Of a stretch of DNA of 64,000 nucleotides, positions 56,959 through 64,000 are shown one piece after another. The stretch is from Pseudomonas sp. C2B4 (GTDB taxonomy: Bacteria > Pseudomonadota > Gammaproteobacteria > Pseudomonadales > Pseudomonadaceae): NCBI RefSeq assembly GCF_013359695.1, contig NZ_JABFMU010000016.1, forward strand, positions 44,526 to 108,525. Reading direction: 5' to 3'. Under the pieces are notes generated by a model, which worked only from the letters and a program-made list of their open reading frames with translations, was not told where the DNA came from and did not search any database. Position numbers and translations under genes: made by a program. Each line of letters starts with the position of its first letter. Position 1 is the first letter of the stretch.

Positions 56959-57827
56959 TGGCCCTGCTCCTGCTGGCTGACGCGCTGGGCGCAGTAATAG
57001 GTGTCGGAACAGACGAAGCTCTGGGTACCGGCATCGTCGAGGATCAACTCGTCGAGGAATGACTCGCGGCTACCGCAAATGGCACAGCACTCGTCCCACT
57101 TTTGCGCTTCGAACGGGTGATCCTCGAAGTCCAGACTCGTGACGTTGGTGAAGGGCGGTACGGCGTACAGGCGCTTCTCGCGGCCAGCGCCGAACAGCAT
57201 CAGCGCCGGGCTCATGTCGAGTTTCGGGTTGTCGAATTTGGGGATTGGCGACGGGTCCATCACGTAGCGTTCGTCGACCATCACCGGGTAGGCATAGGCG
57301 GTGGCGATGTGGCCGAAGGTGGCGATGTCCTCGTAGAGCTTGACGTGCATCACCCCGTAATCATTGAGGGCGTGCATGGTTCGGGTCTCGGTTTCCGAGG
57401 GTTCGATAAAGCGCAGCGGCTCAGGGATCGGTACCTGATAGACCATGATCTGATCGGCGTGCAGCGGCGTTTCCGGGATGCGGTGACGGGTCTGGATCAC
57501 CGTCGCTTCCGGCGTCGCCTCAGTGGTGGCCACGCCAGCGGTACGGGCAAAAAAACGGCGGATCGACACGGCGTTGGTGGTGTCGTCGGCGCCCTGGTCG
57601 ATCACCTTGAGCACGTCATCGTCGCCGAGAATCGCGGCGGTCAACTGCATGCCGCCGGTGCCCCAGCCGTACGGCAATGGCATCTCGCGGCCACCGAACG
57701 GCACCTGGTAACCGGGGATCGCCACGGCCTTGAGCAAGGCGCGGCGGATCATGCGTTTGGTCTGTTCATCGAGGTAGGCGAAGTTGTACGCCGCGTCGCG
57801 CACGGGTACCTGGCTCAGGTCATTCAT
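56955..57827 (-). CDS. phnJ: C-P lyase, radical SAM subunit
   Basis: Cleaves the carbon-phosphorus bond by radical S-adenosylmethionine chemistry; 290 residues. The [4Fe-4S] ligands are Cys248, Cys251 and Cys273 and the thiyl-radical cysteine is Cys279 (CCAICG, then CSDTYYC), spaced as in E. coli. Overlaps phnI by 8 bp and phnK by 4. Confidence 0.97.
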   Translation of the reverse strand: MNDLSQVPVRDAAYNFAYLDEQTKRMIRRALLKAVAIPGYQVPFGGREMPLPYGWGTGGMQLTAAILGDDDVLKVIDQGADDTTNAVSIRRFFARTAGVATTEATPEATVIQTRHRIPETPLHADQIMVYQVPIPEPLRFIEPSETETRTMHALNDYGVMHVKLYEDIATFGHIATAYAYPVMVDERYVMDPSPIPKFDNPKLDMSPALMLFGAGREKRLYAVPPFTNVTSLDFEDHPFEAQKWDECCAICGSRESFLDELILDDAGTQSFVCSDTYYCAQRVSQQEQGQ

Positions 57828-58896
57828 GGGTGTTGCCCTCGGCAGGCTTGCGCAGTTTGCGGATCAATTCCAGTTCGGCCTGGAAGTCCACGTAGTGAGG
57901 CAGTTTGAGGTGGGAAACGAAGCCGGCGGCCTCGACGTTGTCGCAGTGCATCAGCACGAATTCTTCCTGCTGCGCCGGGGACTCGATCTCTTCGTTGAAC
58001 TCCTTGGCGCGCAAGGCGCGGTCGACCAGCGCCATGCCCATGGCCTTGCGCTCGGCATGTCCGAAGGCCAGGCCGTAGCCGCGGGTGAACTGCGCCAGTT
58101 CGGTGGCCGAGCCGACGAACTGGTTGACCATCTCGCACTCGGTGACTTCGATGCTGCCCAGATTGATCGGGAAACCCAGCTCCTCAGGATCGATCCACAC
58201 CTCCACCTCACCGATGCGGATTTCCCCGGCGAACGGGTGGTTGCGGCCGTAGCCGCGCTGGGTCGAGTAGCCGAGCGCCAGCAGGAAACCTTCATCGCCA
58301 CGGGCCAGGGCTTGCAGGCGTTCGGCGCGGCTGGCCGGCAACTCCAGCGGGTCACGGATGATGTCCGCGACCGTGTCGTTGTTGTCGGATTCGTTTTTGA
58401 TCAAACCTTCCTTGGCCAGCAAGCCGAGGACTCGCGGGCAGGCTTCGAGGCTGGCGTTCGGGGTCGTTTGTGGCCCGGGATACTCGCCTTCGGCGAGCAG
58501 CGCGAAGTCGAGCAGGCGATGGGTGTAATCGAAGGTCGGCCCCAGCAGTTGCCCACCGGGCACGTCCTTGAACGTGGCGGACAGACGGCGGCTAAGCAGC
58601 ATGTTCGAGGTGTCGATCGGCAGGCTCGGGCTGAAGCGTGGCAGCGTGGTGCGATAGGCGCGCAACAGGAAAATCGCTTCGACCAGATCCCCAGCCGCTT
58701 GCTTGATCGCCAGCGCGGCCAGTTCTTCGTCGTACAGCGAGCCCTCGCTCATCACCCGCGCCACCGCCAGCGGCAGTTGCTGGCGGATCTGCTCGACGCT
58801 CAATTCAGTGACCGAGGTATCGCCCCGGCGCTTTTTCGCCAGCAGACGGTGGGCATTGTCGATGGCCTGTTCGCCACCCTTGACGGCTACGTACAT
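57820..58896 (-). CDS. phnI: C-P lyase nucleosidase subunit PhnI
   Basis: A 358-residue subunit that, with PhnG, PhnH and PhnL, couples ATP and methylphosphonate to ribose 1-methylphosphonate 5-triphosphate; PhnI has nucleosidase activity. MYVAVKGGEQAIDNAHRLL is the standard N-terminus. It abuts phnH (one-base overlap) and overlaps phnJ. Confidence 0.96.
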   Translation of the reverse strand: MYVAVKGGEQAIDNAHRLLAKKRRGDTSVTELSVEQIRQQLPLAVARVMSEGSLYDEELAALAIKQAAGDLVEAIFLLRAYRTTLPRFSPSLPIDTSNMLLSRRLSATFKDVPGGQLLGPTFDYTHRLLDFALLAEGEYPGPQTTPNASLEACPRVLGLLAKEGLIKNESDNNDTVADIIRDPLELPASRAERLQALARGDEGFLLALGYSTQRGYGRNHPFAGEIRIGEVEVWIDPEELGFPINLGSIEVTECEMVNQFVGSATELAQFTRGYGLAFGHAERKAMGMALVDRALRAKEFNEEIESPAQQEEFVLMHCDNVEAAGFVSHLKLPHYVDFQAELELIRKLRKPAEGNTHE

Positions 58897-59486
58897 CAGG
58901 CACGCTCCTGTGTGATGCGAGTGCTGCGCGGCAGGCCGATCAGGTTCTGGTCGGCGGTGAAAAATACATCCAGGCCACGGGGAAATTCGTTGCGGCGTTC
59001 ACGCTCGCCCCAGAAGCCCTCGGCCACCGGCAGCGCAACGCGGTGTTCGGTCTCGATCCCCGGTCCGCGCCAGGCCAGCCCTGCCCCGCCATCGAGGCTC
59101 GGCAGTTGAACCAACAAGCTGCAGGACTGATCGGGGTACCGGTCGTTGCCATGGTCAAAACCGCTCAGGTCGAGCAGATCGTCGGCGGCGAGCAAGGCAA
59201 AACAGGCGTCTTCACGATTCGCGGTCAGCGGGCAACCGCAATGGAACGCCAGGTTGGCGCGGATCAGCGGCGTGTCGAACGACGGCGCCAGCCACAGCGG
59301 CGTGTCCACATCCAGCAGCGCCAGGCACAGCGCATAGGTCGCCGGCGCCAGGCCTTCGAGGCTCGGCGTGGCGTGCAGGGTCTGGATCAGGCCTGGACCC
59401 GCCAGTGCCTTGAGCGCCGCGCGAAACCCGCGCTGAGAATCCAGCACCGGGTCGGCGAATGCCGGTTGCAACAGCTGTGCGCTCAT
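58896..59486 (-). CDS. phnH: C-P lyase subunit PhnH
   Basis: A 196-residue core subunit (PhnGHIJ complex). MSAQLLQPAFADPVLDSQRGFRA is the usual start, so I take the ATG at 59486; the frame is open 80 codons upstream through phnG only by chance. One-base overlaps with phnG and phnI. Confidence 0.95.
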   Translation of the reverse strand: MSAQLLQPAFADPVLDSQRGFRAALKALAGPGLIQTLHATPSLEGLAPATYALCLALLDVDTPLWLAPSFDTPLIRANLAFHCGCPLTANREDACFALLAADDLLDLSGFDHGNDRYPDQSCSLLVQLPSLDGGAGLAWRGPGIETEHRVALPVAEGFWGERERRNEFPRGLDVFFTADQNLIGLPRSTRITQERA

Positions 59487-59947
59487 CAGTTTTCTCCTCG
59501 CACGAGGGTGAAGAATTCGACTTTGGTGGCGGCGGTGTCCGCCTCTTTCTGCGCCCGGCGTTCGGCCTGGGTCTGGGCCAGCGGCGTGATCATCTGGTCG
59601 AGCCAATGGCGCTGCTGCGTGCCTTGCAAATGCGCATCGGCCAAGGCGGCGAGTTCGGCGTGGACCTTGTCGCGCCCCGCCAGGTAGCTGTAGCCGGTGC
59701 GGCCATCGGCCAGGCGCACGACGCAACGGGTCACGCTCATTTCGCCAACGTTGAACGGCGCGCCGTTGCCACCCATGCGGCCACGGACCAGGGTCATGCC
59801 GATTTCCGGGGCGCGGATCAGTTGGTATTCGACGTCGCGCAGCGCGGCTTCATGGGACTGCAATTCGCTGCGACGAGCGCGGGCCAGCACGCCGATCCAG
59901 TGTTGCCGGGCGGTGTGAGAAGCAGGATTCATCGGTTGGTTCTCCAT
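59486..59947 (-). CDS. phnG: C-P lyase subunit PhnG
   Basis: A 153-residue core subunit of the PhnGHIJ complex. The segment GRMGGNGAPFNVGEMSVTRCVVRLADGRTGYSY is conserved. The ATG at 59947 shares bases with the phnF stop (TGATG); Met6 is an alternative. Confidence 0.94.
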   Translation of the reverse strand: MENQPMNPASHTARQHWIGVLARARRSELQSHEAALRDVEYQLIRAPEIGMTLVRGRMGGNGAPFNVGEMSVTRCVVRLADGRTGYSYLAGRDKVHAELAALADAHLQGTQQRHWLDQMITPLAQTQAERRAQKEADTAATKVEFFTLVRGEN

Positions 59948-60651
59948 CAGGTGACGACCTGGTACTGGAAGCGATCCGAACGGCTGGTGGACTGGGCCAG
60001 CTCCACGGCACGGCCGTCGCGATCGCGGGAAAGGGTGAACACACTCAGGGCCGGCAAATGCCGGGGCATCATCAGCAAAGCCGCCTCTTCGCGGTTGGGC
60101 AAACGGGCGCCGATCAGGCTTTGCGTGCGGGTCAGCGGCAGGTCGCGTTCGCTCAGGTATTGGCGCAGGGAGCCACCGGTGTAGTCCGCCAATAGCGGCG
60201 CATAACTGGCGCAGTAACGGTGGCGAATCAGGCTGACCGGTTGTCCGTCGAGCTTGCGCAGGGTCTGCAACTCGATCATCGGCGCCATCTCGGCAATGCC
60301 CAGATACTCCGCCTCTTCACGACTGGCGAAGCAATAACGGCGCTTGAGCAGCACCGCCTCGACGCCCAAGCCCTGGGCCGACAACGACTGGCTGTAGGCA
60401 CTGTCGGCGGCCATGGGGTAAATCAGCGGTCGCTCCAGCACTTGCGTGCCTTTGCCCTGACGCCGCAACAGGCTGCCTTCGAACACCAGTTCATCGATGG
60501 CCCGGCGCAAGGTGTGGCGGTTGACGCCGAAGCGTTCGGCCAGTTGCACCTCCGCTGGCAGGAAATCCCCGGCGCTGTAGCTCGCCAGTTCCCGACGCAG
60601 GATGTCGGCGAGTTCGCGGTACACCGGCTCATCTTGTCTAGACAACTGCAT
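59947..60651 (-). CDS. phnF: GntR family phosphonate regulator PhnF
   Basis: A 234-residue HutC-subfamily GntR regulator: N-terminal winged helix (VYRELADILRRELASYSAGDFLPAEVQLAERFGVNRHTLRRAIDELVFEG) and C-terminal UTRA effector domain. The start of the gene contains the perfect palindrome TTGTCTAGACAA, a likely PhnF operator. It lies inside the operon, between phnE and phnG, as in E. coli. Confidence 0.93.
   Translation of the reverse strand: MQLSRQDEPVYRELADILRRELASYSAGDFLPAEVQLAERFGVNRHTLRRAIDELVFEGSLLRRQGKGTQVLERPLIYPMAADSAYSQSLSAQGLGVEAVLLKRRYCFASREEAEYLGIAEMAPMIELQTLRKLDGQPVSLIRHRYCASYAPLLADYTGGSLRQYLSERDLPLTRTQSLIGARLPNREEAALLMMPRHLPALSVFTLSRDRDGRAVELAQSTSRSDRFQYQVVT
60634..60645. promoter_or_regulatory. 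putative PhnF operator inside phnF
   Basis: Perfect 12-bp palindrome TTGTCTAGACAA over codons 3-6 of phnF. Its GTCTAGAC core is the one known for HutC-subfamily GntR proteins (DasR sites, and close to the mycobacterial PhnF site). Suggests autoregulation within the operon. Confidence 0.55.
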
Positions 60652-60689
60652 GCTTTAAAAAAAGCGCCCGCAGGCACCCCTCCGAAAAG

Positions 60690-61472
60690 TCAGATGAACT
60701 GCTTGCGCAGGCGTTGCGAGAGGATGTCGATCAGGCTCACGACCACGATGATCACCAACAGCACCGCGCAGGTTTGAACGAACTGGAAGGCGCGGATGTT
60801 TTCCCAGAGGATCACGCCAATGCCGCCAGCCCCGACCATCCCCACCACCGTCGCCGAGCGCACGTTGGCCTCGAAGCGGTACAACGCGTAAGACACCCAC
60901 AGCGGCATCACTTGCGGGATCACGCCGTAGATGACTTCTTGCAAGGCACTGGCGCCGGTGGCACGAACCCCTTCGACAGGCCCCGGATCAATCGCTTCCA
61001 CGGCCTCGGCGAACAGCTTGGCGAGCACGCCGGTGGTGCTGATCCACAGCGCCAGGACACCGGCGAATGGCCCCAGGCCCACGGCCACCACGAACAACAT
61101 GGCGAAGACCATTTCATTGATCGAACGAAAGGCGTCCATCACCCGGCGCAGCGGCTGGTGAATCCACCACGGCGTGATGTTTTCCGAACAGAGGATGCCC
61201 AGCGGCACCGAACAGACAATCGCCAGCACCGTGCCCCAGAGGGCGATTTGTACGGTGACGATCATTTCCTTGAGGTAGGCGCGCCATTCGTGGAAATCCG
61301 GCGGGAAGAAATCCGCGGCGAAGGTCGCCATGTTTCCCGAGTCGCGGTACAGCGCCATCGGGTTCATTTCGGCGCCGTGCCAGGCCCAGGCCAGCAGGAC
61401 CAGGAACAGGCCCCAACCGGCGTACTGCGGCCAGGTGCGCTTGCCGACAGCTTCAGCGTGCAGAGTGGTCAT
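60690..61472 (-). CDS. phnE: phosphonate ABC transporter permease
   Basis: A 260-residue inner-membrane permease with about six helices and a binding-protein-dependent transport motif in [23 protein letters not shown]. With PhnC and PhnD it imports phosphonates. A REPIN separates it from phnD. Confidence 0.95.
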   Translation of the reverse strand: MTTLHAEAVGKRTWPQYAGWGLFLVLLAWAWHGAEMNPMALYRDSGNMATFAADFFPPDFHEWRAYLKEMIVTVQIALWGTVLAIVCSVPLGILCSENITPWWIHQPLRRVMDAFRSINEMVFAMLFVVAVGLGPFAGVLALWISTTGVLAKLFAEAVEAIDPGPVEGVRATGASALQEVIYGVIPQVMPLWVSYALYRFEANVRSATVVGMVGAGGIGVILWENIRAFQFVQTCAVLLVIIVVVSLIDILSQRLRKQFI

Positions 61473-61500
61473 AAGGGTTCTCTAAATGGCGTAATGCAGA

Positions 61501-61606
61501 ACCTGTAGGAGCGAGCCTGCTCGCGATGGTCGCCAACGATGACGCGGGAAACCGGGAGAAACGCGGTGTCCTTACGTTCATCGCGAGCAGGCTCGCTCCT
61601 ACAGGG
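61501..61606. repeat. REPIN inside the phn operon
   Basis: GTAGGAGCGAGC-type pair with a GATGACGCGGG centre, filling nearly all of the phnD-phnE gap. Same subfamily as the two around sbp. Confidence 0.94.
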
Positions 61607-61607
61607 G

Positions 61608-62621
61608 TTAGCCGTTGGCCGCGGATTTTTTGTCGGCGGTTTTTTCGAGCAAGGTGATGCGCTCTTGCAGCTTGGCCAGTTCGGCATCGATCTCGGCAAG
61701 CTTCCTGGTCTTGTCCGCCGCTTCAAGCTTGGTGTCGGCGGCGATCGTAGTGCGCTGCTTGAACAGCTCCAGCTGACGGATCGGCAACAACTGGTCGTCG
61801 CTGGATTTCAGGAACTTGCCCAACTGCATGCCCTTGAGCACGGCTTTCTCGGCATCGGTGTCGCCGTAGCTGAAGATGAAATCGCGGATCTTCTGCTTCT
61901 CGCTGTCGCTCAGGGCCTTGCTCCACACCAGTGGGTCGGCCGGGATCAGCGGCGACTTCCAGATCACCTTGAGCATCGCCGCCTTGTCAGGCTGGGTGAC
62001 TTCCAGGCGATCCCAGCTTTCGGTGTTGAAGGTCGCCACGTCCAGTTGTCCCTTGGCCACGCTCAGCGCGTTGACCTCATGGCTGGAGTTGAGGGTGCGC
62101 TTGAACGCCGTGGCGGCATCGACGTTGTTCTTGGCAAACACGTAGTAGCCCGGCACCAGGTAGCCGGAAGTGGAGTTCGGATCACCGTTGCCGAAGGTCA
62201 GGGTCTTGGCGTTTTTCAGCATGTCGTCGACGGAGTTGATCGGGCTGTCCTTGCGCGCGATCAACACGCTCCAGTAACCGGCTGCACCGCTGGCGGCCGC
62301 GGTCTGGGCGAAGATTTCACCGTTGGAACGATCCACCGCTTCGATGGCGGCCTTGTTTCCCAGCCAGGCGACGTCGACCTTGTTGAAGCGCATGCCCTGG
62401 ATCAGGCCGGCATAGTCGGAGGCGAACGTGGCGTTGATCTTCAGGCCGGTCTGCTTCTGCATGTCATCGAGAAACGGCTGCCAGATGCTCTTGAGATTCT
62501 GCGAGGACTCGGTGGACATGATGCCGAAGTTGATGGCTTTTTCTTCAGCCTGGGCGGTGCCCAATACAAAGCTTGCAGCGAGGGCTACACCAGCAAAAAC
62601 ACGACCGATACGGTTCAACAT
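61608..62621 (-). CDS. phnD: phosphonate ABC transporter substrate-binding protein
   Basis: A 337-residue periplasmic binding protein. Signal peptide MLNRIGRVFAGVALAASFVL then GTAQA, mature start EEKAINFGIMSTESSQNLK, typical of PhnD. The ATG at 62621 was chosen for the signal peptide. The C-terminal 60 residues are a helical K/E-rich extension (LAEIDAELAKLQERITLLEKTAD) seen in several pseudomonad PhnD proteins; its role is not known. Confidence 0.96.
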   Translation of the reverse strand: MLNRIGRVFAGVALAASFVLGTAQAEEKAINFGIMSTESSQNLKSIWQPFLDDMQKQTGLKINATFASDYAGLIQGMRFNKVDVAWLGNKAAIEAVDRSNGEIFAQTAAASGAAGYWSVLIARKDSPINSVDDMLKNAKTLTFGNGDPNSTSGYLVPGYYVFAKNNVDAATAFKRTLNSSHEVNALSVAKGQLDVATFNTESWDRLEVTQPDKAAMLKVIWKSPLIPADPLVWSKALSDSEKQKIRDFIFSYGDTDAEKAVLKGMQLGKFLKSSDDQLLPIRQLELFKQRTTIAADTKLEAADKTRKLAEIDAELAKLQERITLLEKTADKKSAANG

Positions 62622-62662
62622 GGAAGGGTTTCCTGAGGGTGAACGGTTGGGAATTGGGAGGG

Positions 62663-63496
62663 TTATGCGCGAGCCATGACCAGCCGAGGGAGCGCTTCGG
62701 CGGGGCGAATCGGGTCGACACAGATCAGGCTGGTGTCGATGTCGGCACCGTACAAATCGTTGAGGAAATGGCTGCTCAACTCGGCGGCCCGGCCATCGAA
62801 ATGAATGCGCCCGCCTTTGAGCGCTACGGCACGCGGGCAATATCGGGTGGCGTAATCGACTTGATGCAGCGTGACCACTACGGTCTTGCCGTCGCGGCGA
62901 TTGATGTCGGCGAGGATTTCCATGACCTTGCGCGCCGACTCGGGATCGAGGGAGGCAATCGGCTCATCCGCCAGAATCACTTCGGCCCGTTGGGTCAGCG
63001 CCCGGGCAATCGCCACGCGCTGCTGCTGGCCGCCGGACAGGGTCGAAGCCCGCTGCGCCGCCAGATCCGCCAGGCCAACGCGATCCAGGGACTCCAGGGC
63101 GAACTGTTTTTCCTCGGCATTGAACAGGCTCAGATTGCCGCGCCAGCGCGGCATGCGCCCCAGGCAACCGAGCAGCACGTTGTCGAGCACACTCAGGCGA
63201 TTGACCAGGTTGAATTGCTGGAAGATGTAGCCGATATCCGCCCGCAAGCGCCGCACCTTGCCGTTGAGCCGTCCACTGGCCTGCACTTCGCGACCCAGCA
63301 CCTTGACGCTGCCGCCGTTGTTGCGATCGCAACAGGCCAGGCCCGCGAGGTGGCGCAGCAAAGTGGATTTCCCGGAGCCGGACGCGCCGATCAGCGCGAC
63401 CATCTCACCGGACGCGATGGTCAGCTCGAGGTCGACCAATGCGCTTTTGCGCGCAAAGGTCTTGTTCAGATGATCGACATGGATAGCTGCGTTCAT
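62663..63496 (-). CDS. phnC: phosphonate ABC transporter ATP-binding protein
   Basis: A 277-residue ABC ATPase, first gene of the operon. Walker [14 protein letters not shown], signature [15 protein letters not shown], Walker [18 protein letters not shown] box lies about 110-130 bp upstream, so phosphate starvation through PhoB should turn on the operon. Confidence 0.96.
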   Translation of the reverse strand: MNAAIHVDHLNKTFARKSALVDLELTIASGEMVALIGASGSGKSTLLRHLAGLACCDRNNGGSVKVLGREVQASGRLNGKVRRLRADIGYIFQQFNLVNRLSVLDNVLLGCLGRMPRWRGNLSLFNAEEKQFALESLDRVGLADLAAQRASTLSGGQQQRVAIARALTQRAEVILADEPIASLDPESARKVMEILADINRRDGKTVVVTLHQVDYATRYCPRAVALKGGRIHFDGRAAELSSHFLNDLYGADIDTSLICVDPIRPAEALPRLVMARA

Positions 63497-63605
63497 GGGC
63501 TTCTCTGTCTGGTTGAACAGCCGTCCATGGCCGTATTTGAGTTCAACAGACTTTAGGCACGGGGCATGTCAGCCCTATGACTCGCACATGTCTCTGGATT
63601 AACTA

Positions 63606-63627
63606 TTTGATGAAGGTTTTGTGAAAG
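63606..63627 (-). promoter_or_regulatory. PHO box upstream of phnC
   Basis: On the minus strand CTTTCACAAAA-CCTTCATCAAA, two 11-bp direct repeats matching the PhoB consensus CTGTCATNNNN. Centre about 120 bp before the phnC ATG. No convincing -10 follows. Confidence 0.65.
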
Positions 63628-63662
63628 GTTGAGCGGGTGGGGCGATGGAGAACCTGTGGGGA

Positions 63663-63775
63663 GACCTGTGGGAGCGAGCCGGCTCCGGGCGGCGTTCCGA
63701 CGAATGGGCCATGCCAGCCAGCATTTATGCTGCATGACACACTGCTTTCGCGAGCAGGCTCGCTCCCACAGGAGA
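63663..63775. repeat. REPIN with degenerate left arm
   Basis: Left unit GGGAGCGAGCCGGCTCCGGG is altered, right unit CGCGAGCAGGCTCGCTCCC is intact. Like the one at 26.9 kb it is followed by the long hairpin repeat. Confidence 0.85.
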
Positions 63776-63830
63776 CTGCATACACCCGCCAAACAGGTCG
63801 AGTGTCAGCTCGCCTCGGGTGCTTTTGATC

Positions 63831-63945
63831 TGCCCGCCCCTTCGGGAGGCTGAGTGGAGGCGTTCATCCGGGGATGGGCGCGCAGCGCCGTTCGACGCAG
63901 TCGAACACATTGCATGTAGGTGCAGCGAAGCCAACCGGAGGGCAA
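63831..63945. repeat. long dispersed intergenic repeat (copy 2, truncated)
   Basis: About 115 bp highly similar to 27069-27180, with the left hairpin arm (GGCGTTCATCCGGGGA) and the GTTCGACGCAGTCGAAC palindrome (63890-63906). Similarity stops after CCGGAGGGCA; the right arm and downstream part seen in copy 1 are missing. No gene is in 63497-64000. Confidence 0.75.
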
Positions 63946-63958
63946 GGTATGACTCACC

Positions 63959-64000
63959 CACATAGGTAACAAAACAGTTCAAGCACATGGGTAACAGTTT
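63959..64000. mobile_element. possible end of an insertion sequence
   Basis: Two near-identical direct repeats CACATAGGTAACA (63959-63971) and CACATGGGTAACA (63984-63996), period 25, starting just after the dispersed repeat breaks off and running to the window edge. Multiple short terminal repeats are typical of some IS families such as IS21; no transposase is visible, so this is tentative. Confidence 0.35.

Overview
The window comes from a Pseudomonas chromosome, most likely the P. fluorescens group. Three things support this: the gene orders match blocks I know from P. aeruginosa (perM-DUF2066-purM-purN; gltA-sdhCDAB-sucAB-lpdG-sucCD-braB-htpG; actP-DUF485-betX; gcl-hyi-glxR-ttuD-pyk), coding sequence is GC-rich, and the intergenic spaces are full of the REP palindromes (GGGAGCGAGC..GCTCGCGAA type) typical of this group. 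I see no rRNA, tRNA, CRISPR array or complete insertion sequence.

Layout. 0-6.3 kb: a cut-off PerM-type permease and a DUF2066 protein face away from purM-purN and a DUF3108 protein, followed by OsmC-like and pirin genes. 6.4-11.7 kb: dienelactone hydrolase, htpG with a sigma-32 type promoter, two overlapping hot-dog thioesterases, a small lipoprotein, MAPEG and DUF599 membrane proteins. 12-26.8 kb: a branched-chain amino acid carrier and the full TCA block sdhCDAB-sucAB-lpdG-sucCD on the minus strand, divergent from gltA. 27-35 kb: acetate symporter with its DUF485 partner, the glycine-betaine binding protein BetX, a membrane GH17 protein, and an alpha/beta hydrolase translationally coupled to mlaA. 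35-46 kb: DUF808, a TetR regulator, a REP-associated transposase (RAYT), then the glyoxylate/glycerate pathway gcl-hyi-glxR-ttuD-pyk with a divergent GlcG/HbpS-like gene, a urea transporter and a potassium channel. 47-53 kb: orphan sulfate-binding protein, lipoprotein, DUF5666, MFS exporter, HicAB toxin-antitoxin, LysR regulator. 53-63.5 kb: a complete C-P lyase operon phnCDEFGHIJKLMNP on the minus strand with a PHO box.

The genes are mainly central metabolism (purines, TCA cycle, glyoxylate assimilation) plus scavenging of acetate, betaine, urea, sulfate and phosphonates. The less expected signals are non-coding: a REPIN population of 17 pairs and four single or degenerate copies around one RAYT gene; a second REP family; a long hairpin repeat present twice, the second copy broken near a possible mobile-element end; paired TTGTATACAA operators at gcl; a GTCTAGAC palindrome inside the start of phnF; and an sdhC start where the best ribosome site points at an out-of-frame GTG next to an A8 run. 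I found no clear new defence or biosynthetic system.
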